Positions 45,601 to 56,066 of a stretch of DNA of 64,000 bases are shown here, in pieces (within the stretch, counting starts at the first letter, position 1; each line of letters begins with the position of its first letter). The DNA comes from Culex pipiens pallens (Eukaryota > Arthropoda > Insecta > Diptera > Culicidae). The position numbers were made by a program, and so were the translations under genes. The notes under the pieces are model-generated. The model searched no databases and was not told where the DNA came from. It saw only the letters and a program-made list of their open reading frames with translations. The stretch spans positions 122,685,671 through 122,749,670 of the forward strand of contig NC_068939.1 of NCBI RefSeq assembly GCF_016801865.2, written 5' to 3'.

Positions 45601-47055
45601 CAATTTGAAACACTATTCATGTCGTTGTGCACGCTTAGCTCAACTGTAGGGGTCGTCCATGCAAAAAAAAACGACGTAACAACATTTTTCCCCAACTCAT
45701 TGCCGCTTAGCCCAACCCAGAAGTCCAATTTAATATTCTTCAAGTCGTTGTGCACTCCTAGCACAACTGCAGGGGTCGTCCATGAAAAAAACGACGTAAC
45801 AACATTTTTCCCCAACCCATTACCCACTTAGCCCAACCTAAAAGTCCAGTTTGAAACATTCTTCAAGTCGTTGTGCACTCCTAGCTCACGTACAGGGGTC
45901 GTCCATGCAAAAAAAACGACGTAACAACATTTTTCCCCAACCCATTGTCCACTTAGCCCAACCCAAAAGTCCAATTTGAAACATTCTTCAAGTCGTTGTG
46001 CACTCCTAGCACAACTGAAGGGGTCGTCCATGCAAAAAAAAACGACGTAACAACATTTTTCCCCAACCCATTACCCACTTAGCCCAACCCAAAAGTCCAA
46101 TTTGAAACATTCTTCAAGTCGTTGTGCACTCCTAGCACAACTGAAGGGGTCGTCCATGCAAAAAAAACGACGTAACAATAATTTTCCCCAACCCAATGCC
46201 CACTTAGCCCAACCCAAAAGTCCAGTTTGAAACATTCTTCAAGTCGTTGTGCACTCCTAGCTCACGTACAGGGGTCGTCCATGCAAAAAAAACGACGTAA
46301 CAACATTTTTCCCCAACCCCATACCCACTTAGCCCAACCTAAAAGTCCAGTTTGAAACATTCTTCAAGTCGTTGTGCACTCCTAGCTCACGTACAGGGGT
46401 CGTCCATGCAAAAAAAACGACGTAACAACATTTTTCCCCAACCCATTGTCCACTTAGCCCAACCCAAAAGTCCAATTTGAAACATTCTTCAAGTCGTTGT
46501 GCACTCCTAGCACAACTGAAGGGGTCGTCCATGCAAAAAAAAACGACGTAACAACATTTTTCCCCAACCCATTACCCACTTAGCCCAACCTAAAAGTCCA
46601 GTTAGAAACATTCTTCAAGTCGTTGTGCACTCTTAGCATAACTGTAGGGGTCGTCCATGAAAAAAACGACGTAAAAAAATTTTTCCCCAACCCAATGCCC
46701 ACTTAGCCCAACCCAAAAGTCCAGTTTGAAACATTCTTCAAGTCGTTGTGCACTCCTAGCTCACGTACAGGGGTCGTCCATGCAAAAAAAACGACGTAAC
46801 AACATTTTTCCCCAACCCCATACCCACTTAGCACAACCTAAAAGTCAAATTTAAACATTCTTCAAGTCGTTGTGCACTCTTAGCACAACTGTAGGGGTCG
46901 TCCATGAAAAAAACGACGTAACAACATTTTTCCCCAACCCATTACCCACTTAGCCCAACCTAAAAGTCCAGTTTGAAACATTCTTCAAGTCGTTGTGCAC
47001 TCTTAGTACAACTGCAGGGGTCGTCCATGCAAAGAAAACTACGTAACAACATTTT
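45601..47055 (-). repeat. ~120-bp tandem array, reverse arm, with 501-bp higher-order period
   Basis: Same unit as 43640-45250 in opposite orientation (GGGGTCGTCCATGCAAAAAA, AAACGACGTAACAACATTTT). Identical segments at 45828-46031 and 46329-46532 show a 501-bp (four-unit) period, different from the forward arm, so the arms amplified independently after inversion. Confidence 0.92.
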
Positions 47056-47527
47056 AAACTAACCTACAGAACCTAAATACACTAATCCTAATCAATGGGT
47101 CGTCCAAACAAAAAAAAACTACTCCACTAAACCATTTTAACACACTACACCTAACTGATAATTCCTTCTCGCTTCCAAATGTGCACACTTGTGCTATTTG
47201 CCTTCCAAAATAGTGCTCCATAATATTGCTCAAACTAGCAAGGACACCTGGCAATTTACCATAATATTATAGTGTAATCGTATTTTTATGGATTTGCGTG
47301 TTTTCAAAAGGTAAAGCCATGATGGAAAATAAGAGAGCACATCCATGATGCGTTCGAAAATGTCAGTTAGTACAAATGGTTGCAAGGCGATATCTCCGCG
47401 TAGGAAACGAATTTTTCAGATCTGTTAGAAGCGTTTTGTAGGGAATTTAATTAGCTAAAAGATGGCATCATTAACTCATTTTGGCCCAATTTTCAGTTAG
47501 AACATTAGAGCACACCGCTATCGAGGT

Positions 47528-49120
47528 GTGGCCGGACTGTCACATGTTATTTTGTTAAGTGCACGTTCAATTTGGTCTTTCCTTCTGGAACTTGGATGGA
47601 GTTCCTCGGAATTCATCGACCATGCTGGGGTTTGATGCTATTCTTGGAGCATTACCGTGAAATTGGGTTAAGTTTGGAATTGCGAAAGCAATAAATGCTG
47701 TAGCTGTCATGAATAATCATCCGTAACGACTCGTAACGCCACACAATAACGCCTTCTGTCAGAAGGCGAAAATACAATTCTGTATTAGTTCACGCTGCTA
47801 TGAACAAAGGATGTTCATTGAAGAGCTGTCAAAACTAACGCCACCCTACAGTCTTCCACGGCGGCTTCTCACTCTTCACTGGAAGCGCCCCAAATAAGGA
47901 ATGCTTTTTACCAGAGAGTCGCAATGAATACATCATCTTCAGTCGGGAATTTTGCATCCGCTGTGAGTTAAAAACAATCCAAGCATCTCTCTTTGGAACC
48001 GTCGCCGTCGTCGAGGTCATTACCGCAGTCTGGCCCAAGGCATGACTTCAACGGCTGACGTCGTTGTCGACTTCGACGATCGTGACCAAGTGATAAATCC
48101 GTCGTCGCGTTGTTGTCAGATCGGACGTGATTGAACGGCCGGATTTACAAGTGACTAATGTGGGTCAGATCGCGAGGATGTTGCATTATGGTCAGTGGAT
48201 GATAATTGACGGACGCATATGGTAAACGATCTCTGCCGGATGGTCGGTTGATGCATGCTGAGCAGTCTGGAGCAGAATCACAACAATGCTGCCAACTTTC
48301 AAGTATCTTCCCGATATCAAATTCGCAAACGTGCGTTATCGAAATTGCAACATTTCGCGCAACGCCAAACAATAACAAACCGCGTCAAAACGCGCAACCC
48401 TTGACCACAAGTGCGGAGCCAGTCAACCCTCACGACACATCCGGGGGTCTGACATCTGGCCTCTGTCACTTCTGCTGAGGCTGCCGTTGGCGCTTAAGTG
48501 GCTCCGAAGGCTCTCGCGAGCCTCTCTGCCCAAAAAAGGAATCCCCGGCCAAGTTTGGGCCGCGCGCGGACCTTGATCTTGATTAATTCAATTTGAAGCC
48601 GAAGCTTTCGGGCCTCAAACGAACGTGCCAGGAAAGATGTCATGTTCGACAGCATTCCGAAATAGTGTGGCTTTTTTGGGCACCTTGCAGCACAGAGTTC
48701 AAAGTGCGCTGAAACAATACCTGGTCGGTTTTGGAAGTTTTGGCCAAGGTTTCCGAAACGGGTTTTGGTAATTTGGATAATTGGGCAAATTGGTGGTCAC
48801 ACGAGCGCGCGCGGGTCTTCCGTGTGGGGCTGTCATGTCCCATTGATTTAGCTAATAGTACAGGTTTACATTTAAGGGGAAGCGGTTGGCCTGTCTTTGG
48901 CACTTGTGGCATAATTTGGCGACGAAGGTGGCTGATTTTTGGCGAGGAATTCCTCGCGCTGACAGCTGCAGCGGTGCGGACATAAATGTCTCACTTTGAA
49001 CATGTTGACATGTTACCCTTGCCAAAATGTGACAGCAAAACAACTGCGGGGCACTAATCGAATTATGGCAACCGTGTCATAATAAGAGTTCATTATTTAT
49101 CAAAACAAAGTAGTATCGAG
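47528..49120. other. Low-copy block, GC-richer 47800-49080; no gene recognised
   Basis: No resemblance to repeats in the window and a GC content above the flanks. Short frames on both strands (for example 48640-48912 minus) overlap each other without a recognisable domain. Probably noncoding, possibly regulatory. Confidence 0.45.
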
Positions 49121-49248
49121 GAATTAAAAGTGAGAGTGTGTGCGTGCAACATGTAGTTAAACTTTCTGTGAAGTTGCTGTGAAGGTTACCATGGCACTTT
49201 GAAAAGTTTAACTCCATGTTGCACGCACACACTCTCACTTTTAATTTC
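49121..49248. mobile_element. Palindromic MITE (128 bp)
   Basis: Arms GAATTAAAAGTGAGAGTGTG / its complement, including TGTGCGTGCAACATG, pair over about 42 bases with a 40-base loop. Confidence 0.82.
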
Positions 49249-49287
49249 TTGATTGTCTTTTGCAAGCAGAACATAACCAAACTTTTC

Positions 49288-49390
49288 GGCACCCTCAGCA
49301 AACGTCAAATCAATACAAATTGCTGCCGGATCTCTCCCGGAAAAGATCCGGCAGCAATTTTGTATGGTTTGACGTTTGCGGAGGGTACCA
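49288..49390. repeat. Inverted repeat (103 bp)
   Basis: Left arm CACCCTCAGCAAACGTCAAA...TTGCTGCCGGATCT, right arm its near complement (AGATCCGGCAGCAATTTTG...TTTGCGGAGGGTACC). Likely a small palindromic MITE next to the one at 49121. Confidence 0.8.
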
Positions 49391-49720
49391 AAAAAAGGTA
49401 AACAAATCACTTGTTTACCTTTTTTACAAAATAAGACTTTCTAGTTAGAAACTAAGTAACACATTCAAAGTATGTTTACATGGCAGCTGGACGTTTGTTT
49501 GCATCAGATTTCCTTTCTCTTTCTAGTAAAAGTTTTGTTGTCAGGCAACTTCTAGCTATTTTTTTTACTAACCGCCCGATAAGTCAGCCAACATACTTCG
49601 CAGGGCTGTGACAGCTCGAGTTCGACCATTGTTTGCATCAGGACACTTTGGCGAGAAGTTCGTCATTTTTGGGTTAAATTATACTTTTTTCACTGGGCCT
49701 AGAAAGCCTTATTGCGGCTA

Positions 49721-49902
49721 GAGACCCTAAATAGGGAGACTGGTCTAAGCTTGCTAAATCGATCTGGCAACGTATGTTTTGAGCTTGGCAACACTGATAA
49801 GTTTTGCTGGGCGTAAAGGCAAATGCTCGTTTGGATACGTCAAACTCGTGTCTGTTTGGGTACGTCAAATTCACTTCGACCAGTCTCCCTATTTAGGATC
49901 TC
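49721..49902. mobile_element. GAGACCCTAAATAGG-terminal MITE (182 bp)
   Basis: Ends GAGACCCTAAATAGGGAGAC and the complement of GAGATCCTAAATAGGGAGAC, flanked by TA (49719-49720, 49903-49904). The interior has two CTCGTTTGGATACGTCAA-type phrases. No coding capacity. Confidence 0.88.
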
Positions 49903-50007
49903 TAATGTTGAGCTGTCATGTTTGATGACCTTTCCAGTGATAGTTAGTTTGACATTAGGCAACAATTAAAAGTTGGACGGAAATCCTTTTAAACAACAGA
50001 GAGATTA

Positions 50008-50267
50008 CACTCAAAATCAGAAGTACCCTTCAAAAAGGGGTTTATCTACCCTTTATCTGTCACAACACAAGGTAAACAAACCCTTTTTGAGGATTACTTC
50101 CACCCTTTTTTTGAAGTTTACCCGTCGTTACCCTTTCGTTAAGTGTTACCACCGGTAAACTTGAAAAAAGGGTGGAAGTAATCCTCAAAAAGGGTTTGTT
50201 TACCTTGTGTTGTGACAGATAAAGGGTAGATAAACCCCTTTTTGAAGGGTACTCCTGATTTTGAGTG
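50008..50267. mobile_element. CACTCAAAATC-terminal MITE with ~110-bp arms (260 bp)
   Basis: Starts CACTCAAAATCAGAAGTACC and ends with its near-perfect complement, flanked by TA (50006-50007, 50268-50269). The arms pair almost all the way to a short centre near 50130-50150. Confidence 0.92.
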
Positions 50268-50269
50268 TA

Positions 50270-52711
50270 GAATTTTAATAAAAACTAGCTCTGTCAGAAT
50301 CCTTCTATATCGTTGGAAAATTTCTGTTAGAATGCTGTAAGAATGTCCTACTCTGTTAGTTCAGAGGCAACGAGTACATCTAGTTACTCTAATTATTCCA
50401 ACAAATCCCAACTCATGAGTCATGCTTAGACAAAGCCCCCGCTCCGACAAAGCGCTCCATGTTTTCATCAACCATATGACAAGAACATACATCAATGCAA
50501 ATTCTAGTCCAAACAAGTTTTTTGTTGCTCTCTCTCTCGTTATGCAAAACTCCCAGCTGGTACTGGAACCCGCTGCAACCTAAGCACTCCTCCGAGGGTC
50601 ATCACGCGGCCCAGCCAACCCAACAATAACAACCCCTTGAAGGAATATCGCGCGCGCGCGCAAAAAACCGGTAGCCATCTAACCACAAAAACCTCGTCGC
50701 CGTCAAAGTCAGTGTCAAGACTATACAGAAAGCTCAAGTTTTGTCGTGATTTGTGCATGGAAAATTATCGCAAATCGCGAATCACGTTTTCCTCGAACGT
50801 CGCCATTTTGAATTTGCCGTTTGACAGATGTTTTTTGACGCGGAGGCAGTGCTGCCAATTTTTTTGGGTGACCTTTTTGAGGTTAAAATGGGTCGATTAT
50901 AAAGTTTTCAACTCGAATCTGTGTGACCCGTTTCGCACTGGTTGTGTGACAGACACGCTGACGGACAGTTACTGTAGATTTATTAGTTATTGCCCGTATA
51001 AGTATTCGGAATGTATTTTGCGCCGCCGCCGCCAGGTGAACTTGCATCTGCCTTATAGGGAAATATAAAGCTCGGTTGGGGTGCTTTTGAGTGCACCCAG
51101 TTCTCACCAATTGCAAGGTGCAATCGGCGCCTCGGGGCTCGACATTTTTTGCCTCCGACCTTGGAGCCTTTGGTGTGACTTATGAATGCTCCAGTTTCCA
51201 TACGGGCAGTGGCGCCAGCCCGATTTGGCACCGGACACAAAAAATCCATTTTTGACTAGATATATAATAAAAATTGCCACACAAAACTCAACTAAAATAA
51301 TTTGGCAGCACTGAGTTTGACAGCTGTCAAGATGACACCAGTGGTGTAATTTTGACTTACTTCAACTTCTCAAACTGTCAAATTTACGAGCACTGACTGC
51401 TCATTTCCCAGCATCCTTGAGCCGCGCTGGCGACACTTTCCACTCCCCGAACAAGTTTTGCGCCGACAAGCCTGAAGGATCAATGTCGATCGCGTTGAAC
51501 GACAAACAAAACAAAAAATGACCCTGCTGCGACGGTGGCGCCGCCACATGTCAGACAAATTGAGGGGACAGCGACCATTAAAAAAAATAAACGCTCAACG
51601 AGAAGAAATTGCCGGGGACAACCTGGCGGGAGATGGTATCTCTTAAGCGGGTCCGGTTCGGGGTTCGTCCCTGGGAACGGGAGTGTCCACGTAAAGGTCG
51701 TCGATCGTGCGCGCGCTCGCACAGCCTTTCGGATTAAAATGGGTTGTGAATGGTGGTGGTGGAGCGTTGATCAATGAATGACAATTTTTTGTCGTTTTTT
51801 CTGCTTCTTTTGAAGGTTATGAAATCACTATGATTGGGAAATTGGAATTTTATCGGACTCTATAATTATGGTGATGGTATCGTGAATCGAGTACATTCGA
51901 TTCGGTTGTCATGCAGTTCTTATCATGTATTTTACCAAAACTTTTTTTTTTGAAAAATAAACAAGCAAGTTTAGCTATAAACATAAGAAAGAAACTTAAA
52001 AATTTGAAATGCAAAACAAACTTAACGAAGTCTTCGAATTTGCAAAAATATGCTTTATTTTAATATGGCATGTAAATTATGCAATATTTTACAGGAAGTC
52101 ATTTATCTTGATTAAATAGTTCTATAAACTTCTTTCTGTAGAGATTTCAGGCTAGAATCTTGAAAAAAAATTTTTTTTTGATAGCGATGAGAAAATTATT
52201 TTCGGGCTCATACGAAAATTATATGCTAGCTTAGAATATATATATTTTTTTTTAATATGTCCCATCAGACCTCAAAGGGTTAAAGTAGTAAAGTTTAATT
52301 CACTAGCAACACTGTCTTTTCTTATATTGTTTGTCTGCTTTTCAGCAAACAATGGTTTCACCCTTTTCTTTTTAGAGGAATTACAAAAATATCTAAATCT
52401 ATCTAGAATTTAGCATTTTTTTCAATAAGTCTTTTTCAGAAATTCCACATTTTATAAAAAATATACATATTGTTGTTTACCAAACTAATATTTTTAAAAT
52501 TTTAAACTGAATTTTAAATATATGAAGCAAAGAGTATCAAAAAAGTCATGTGTATCAATTTCGGATATGTTTCTGTAAATAAATTCAAGAAATCTATTTA
52601 TAAATCAATATTTTTCAATCTTTTGCCTAAAATTTCAAAACATTTAAAATGCTATAAAGTGACTAATTTGATTAAACATTGTAAAATAAACGTTCAGTAA
52701 TGTAATTCTAA
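50270..52711. other. Low-copy block 50400-51780, then AT-rich; no gene recognised
   Basis: 50540-51240 is GC-richer with overlapping sense and antisense frames, none with a known domain or coherent splice sites. 51400-51770 includes 'cgtcgatcgtgcgcgcgctc'. Possibly conserved noncoding DNA upstream of tropomyosin. From 51780 to 52711 the sequence is AT-rich without structure. Confidence 0.45.
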
Positions 52712-52827
52712 TACCGTCATCAGGGGTGACATTGGGTCTGGGGGTGAGATTAGGTCACACAAATTTCGGCATTTTTGTATGACCCAAATCTCACCTCCCA
52801 GACCCATTGCCTCGCCTGATGACGGTA
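52712..52827. mobile_element. TACCGTC-terminal palindromic MITE (116 bp)
   Basis: TACCGTCATCAGGGGTGACA on the left pairs with the right end (complement begins TACCGTCATCAGGCGAGGCA), and GGGTCTGGGGGTGAGATT pairs with AATCTCACCTCCCAGACCC. The same left end is seen at 45451 and, more diverged, at 60301. Confidence 0.9.
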
Positions 52828-53369
52828 CTTAACAATCGTTTGTAATCTATCTGAATATTTTTCTGTCCCCTGACTTTTCGGGTAAATTTGAATAAGAAAT
52901 CTATTTTTGGCTTTTTTTCTGTCCTATCTTAAAATAATTCATATTTGAAATAAACAAAAATATTTTGAATAGAAAGTTTTTTTTTTGTTTTTATTCAATA
53001 GCTCTGCAACCTTCAAAATCATATGACTTGATTTTGGTTAAGTAAGTAGTACTTTGAATTTGAACAGAACTTTGAAATATTGTTGTTGTTTTTGTTTTCT
53101 TTTAAACAGAAGTTAAAGCATAACAAAAAATGACACGTTAAACAAAAGAAATTTTTTTTATATTGTAATGAAAATAAAGTTTCGGCACTCTTTGAACATG
53201 TTTTCATATGGTTAGCTTTTTCAAGAATAGTCTTTCTTACTTTAATAAAATTGAATGTAACAAAATAAAATATTTTCCTGTTTTTCTATTTGTTCTACAG
53301 ATTTGTTTAGCGCAAGGACAAAAAATAGTTAAAGCGTGAACAAATGTTCACGAAATGGGAAACTAGATA
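52828..53369. other. AT-rich intergenic, nothing recognised
   Basis: Low GC, poly-T and poly-A runs, no paired repeats noticed. Confidence 0.6.
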
Positions 53370-53572
53370 CACTCAAACCCCGATGGTTTGACACCAACTG
53401 TTGTCAAACGAACGTGTCACTTTTTAGTTTGACACCCCTTTTACACGGAGTTCACACACCCTATCAAACGTTTGTTTTGTTCGTCACTTTTTAGTTTGAC
53501 TTTGACCAACCAACGGGGTAGAAACTAAAAAAGTGTCAAACGAAAAAGTGACCAACCACCGGGGGTTGAGTG
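53370..53572. mobile_element. CACTCAAACCCC-terminal MITE (203 bp)
   Basis: Ends CACTCAAACCCCGATGGTTT and complement of CACTCAACCCCCGGTGGTTG, flanked by TA (53368-53369, 53573-53574). The first six terminal bases match the MITE at 50008, hinting at use of the same transposase. Confidence 0.9.
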
Positions 53573-53574
53573 TA

Positions 53575-55280
53575 CAAAGTTGTAGGTATTGCTTAAGACT
53601 TCTCAGAAAAGAAGTTACACTCTTAAAATTAACTATTCTTTTAAATCAACTTTTCACACCATATATTGGAAATTGGATTCCGCAATAAAACCGTTTCTGA
53701 AAATCCCATTTTTGATATATTTAAGATGAAAAAATGCCATCTTCTTGGCTATAAAAATAATTGGTCAAAATGGTCATTATTAATTTGGCAGTGTTGCCAC
53801 ATTAAAAAAAACCCATTGCTCATGAGCAATTTAATTTTTTTTTTCGAGATTGTCAAATTTACCCCAACATGGTCGAAAATAAATCGTTTGGGCCTTTATA
53901 AATGTTAGGGTTGATTTGATAATTCTGAAAATATTTGCATCCAAGAAATCGGAAAATGTCACGATGTTTTATTGTTTGGTTCTGAAAATCAGAAGCATAT
54001 TGTCTAAGCTATCGTCACCTATAAATTGAATTTCGACCAACTTGAGCCAAAGCTCAAAAGATGTCATTTTTGTCATCTTAAACATATCCAAAAGCGAGAT
54101 TATTTGAAAATTGATGTTTTGCGCAACTCATTTTTTATGTGTTAAAAGTTGAATGAAATAACCGGGTAATTTTTAAGAGTGTAGCTATTTTTTTCATAAA
54201 TCCTAAACAATTTAACAATAACTTTTTCGAAGATGGTCAGAAAATCCGTTATCAAGATAAAATATTGCAAAAAATGTGTGTAGACATGTATGGACGAACT
54301 AATGATGCAAAATATCTTCATTGGCCATAGAAAAGGTAAACACAAAGTTACATCCAAATTGAAAAATACAAAAATCGTTTTCCGAGATGTCAGAAAATTG
54401 TTCACTTATAGATTTCTTTCATCAAAGTCGGTGAACCATCTCTTAAAATTAACAACATTTGCACAAATCTCGATTCTAAAACGAATAATTATCAACCTAT
54501 CTACCGAATTTAGGTTCAATTTTCCGAAATTACTTGAGTAGTTGCGGAAAAAATCTTAGCTTGTATTTTAAATAATTTCTTTCACACATAAATACAAAAA
54601 AATCTTTATTGTCAGAGAATAAAATTTCGAACACAAAATCTGGAGTATTTTTAAAAGTTCCAATAAACCAAATTTCCAGATTTTGCCTCTTAGATGTTTT
54701 TGAAACCGCCTTGAGACAGGGGTATTAAAAAACACCCAAAAAGCAAAAACTGAAAATTTGGTTTATTGGACCTTTAGAAAAAATGCACAAAAACAATAAT
54801 TTTATTATTCATCACATCAAGCGCACTTTACATACCTAAGTGATGACGATCTTCTCAGTTCACAAAAGGACGGTGATTATTTATATTGTGATATACTAAG
54901 GCACGCTTAACCCTTAACAAGCCGTGAATTAAAAAAAAACTGAAATAAGGTCGTCCACCCGTAATCTGATCACATCGTTTAAACCATATTAATCGCACTA
55001 AACGTGTTCCACCCCATTCGAGGGTTAATTTAATAACACCAACTTAAGCCTCTTTCCTCCTCACCTCTCCTGCCCATCCCAGAAACCCGCTCTGACATAA
55101 TAAAGGCAATCAAATTGAAATTCATGCTCGCACTGGCTCGCTTGCAATAAGGCGCCCGCCGTGGCCACGATGACCAAAAATGGGCATCCCCCAAGGTCAC
55201 GGGTCTGCGGTGGAGCTCCGTGACTTCAGGCTGGAGCACGTCTGACGACGTCGACACGATGGTACGGAGGGAGGACTTTA
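53575..55280. other. Intergenic/upstream of tropomyosin; small repeats, no gene
   Basis: 54640-54790 shares 'caaaaagcaaaaactgaaaa' and 'tttggtttattgga' phrases, inverted, with 30080-30170, a minor dispersed repeat. 54900-55260 is GC-richer and may contain promoter-distal sequence of tropomyosin. No coding exon seen. Confidence 0.5.
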
Positions 55281-55691
55281 AATTTACTATACTTCCACTA
55301 TACTGACTGACTTTATCGCTGAGTGTCGTTTTGTGTTTGGTTTTGCTCTGGCCAACCTGCCGGTTGGCGCACGGGGGAAGGGGTTGAAGATCTGCCTGAG
55401 CTAGTATCTCGCAGAACTACTGCATCAGAGTTGCGACGTCTCAATCCGTGCTCGGTCACTCGGTTGAACTAGTTGTGGGATCTTGAGTTTTGGGTGGTTA
55501 GTCTGAGTTTATCCGGAACTGTCAGATGTGTTACTCGTCTCAATTGGTACGAAAATTACGATCCTAGGTCCTACTTCAAGGATAACCACTTTTCTCTTGG
55601 AGATTGAAGCGTCGGAAACCTTCAGGGTGATCCTTCCAGCCAAAAATGACCCAAGTCGCTAATCAAACTCTTTTCTCTCACCTTTCCACAG
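55281..55691 (+). promoter_or_regulatory. Tropomyosin upstream region and 3' splice site for a leader exon
   Basis: A pyrimidine-rich run ends in TTTCCACAG with AG at 55690-55691, a strong 3' splice site immediately before leader-like sequence. It implies at least one noncoding exon upstream. A second acceptor-like TCTCTCTCTCTCGTTTAG ends at 55791. No clear TATA box or strong initiator-DPE pair was found between 55281 and 55690. Which acceptor is used cannot be decided from sequence alone. Confidence 0.5.
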
Positions 55692-55826
55692 GTCACGTGC
55701 GGTTAAACGCGGTTCTTCTCTCGCGTAAAAAAGTGTGTAGTGTCAAGTGTGTCCCGGTTTTCCGCGGTTTTTCCTCTCTCTCTCTCGTTTAGTGTAGTGA
55801 AGTGAGCTCACACAAATCCACCGAAA

Positions 55827-56066
55827 ATGGATGCCATTAAGAAGAAGATGCAGGCGATGAAGCTGGAGAAGGACAACGCGTTGGACCGCGCCCTTCTCTG
55901 CGAGCAGCAGGCCCGCGACGCGAACCTGCGCGCGGAAAAGGCCGAAGAAGAGGCCCGCCAGCTGCAGAAGAAGATCCAGGCCATTGAGAATGACCTCGAT
56001 CAGACGCAGGAGGCGCTGATGGCGGTCAACGCCAAGCTGGAGGAGAAGGAGAAGGCTCTCCAGAAC
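55827..56066 (+). CDS. Tm1: Tropomyosin-1, first coding exon (residues 1-80)
   Basis: The exon encodes the tropomyosin N-terminus, starting MDAIKKKMQAMKLEKDNALD, and reads as an uninterrupted alpha-helical coiled coil with heptad spacing, rich in Ala, Glu, Lys and Gln. Tropomyosin dimers polymerise along actin filaments and, with troponin, gate myosin access in muscle. The sequence fits insect Tm1 rather than Tm2: residues RALLCEQQARDANLRAEKAE and the ending LEEKEKALQN are Tm1-like. The start has the fly-like context CGAAAATGG. The exon ends after codon 80 at a GTAAGT donor (56067), which is phase 0. Residue 80 is the boundary after exon 2 in vertebrate genes, so this single exon equals vertebrate exons 1a plus 2. 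The remaining ~200 residues lie to the right or outside the window. Confidence 0.96.

Larger units (their letters stand above)
42842..47523. mobile_element. Large satellite-filled foldback element (about 4.7 kb)
   Basis: CGATAGCGGTGTGCTCT at the left (42842) and its complement AGCACACCGCTATCG at the right (ending 47523) are inverted termini. AGGT flanks both (42838-42841, 47524-47527), a possible 4-bp target duplication. Between them lie a left flank, a forward ~120-bp array, a central segment (45250-45600), a reverse array and a right flank. A second terminus-like phrase (AGAGAGCACATCCATGATG) lies at 47331. No coding capacity. Confidence 0.65.
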
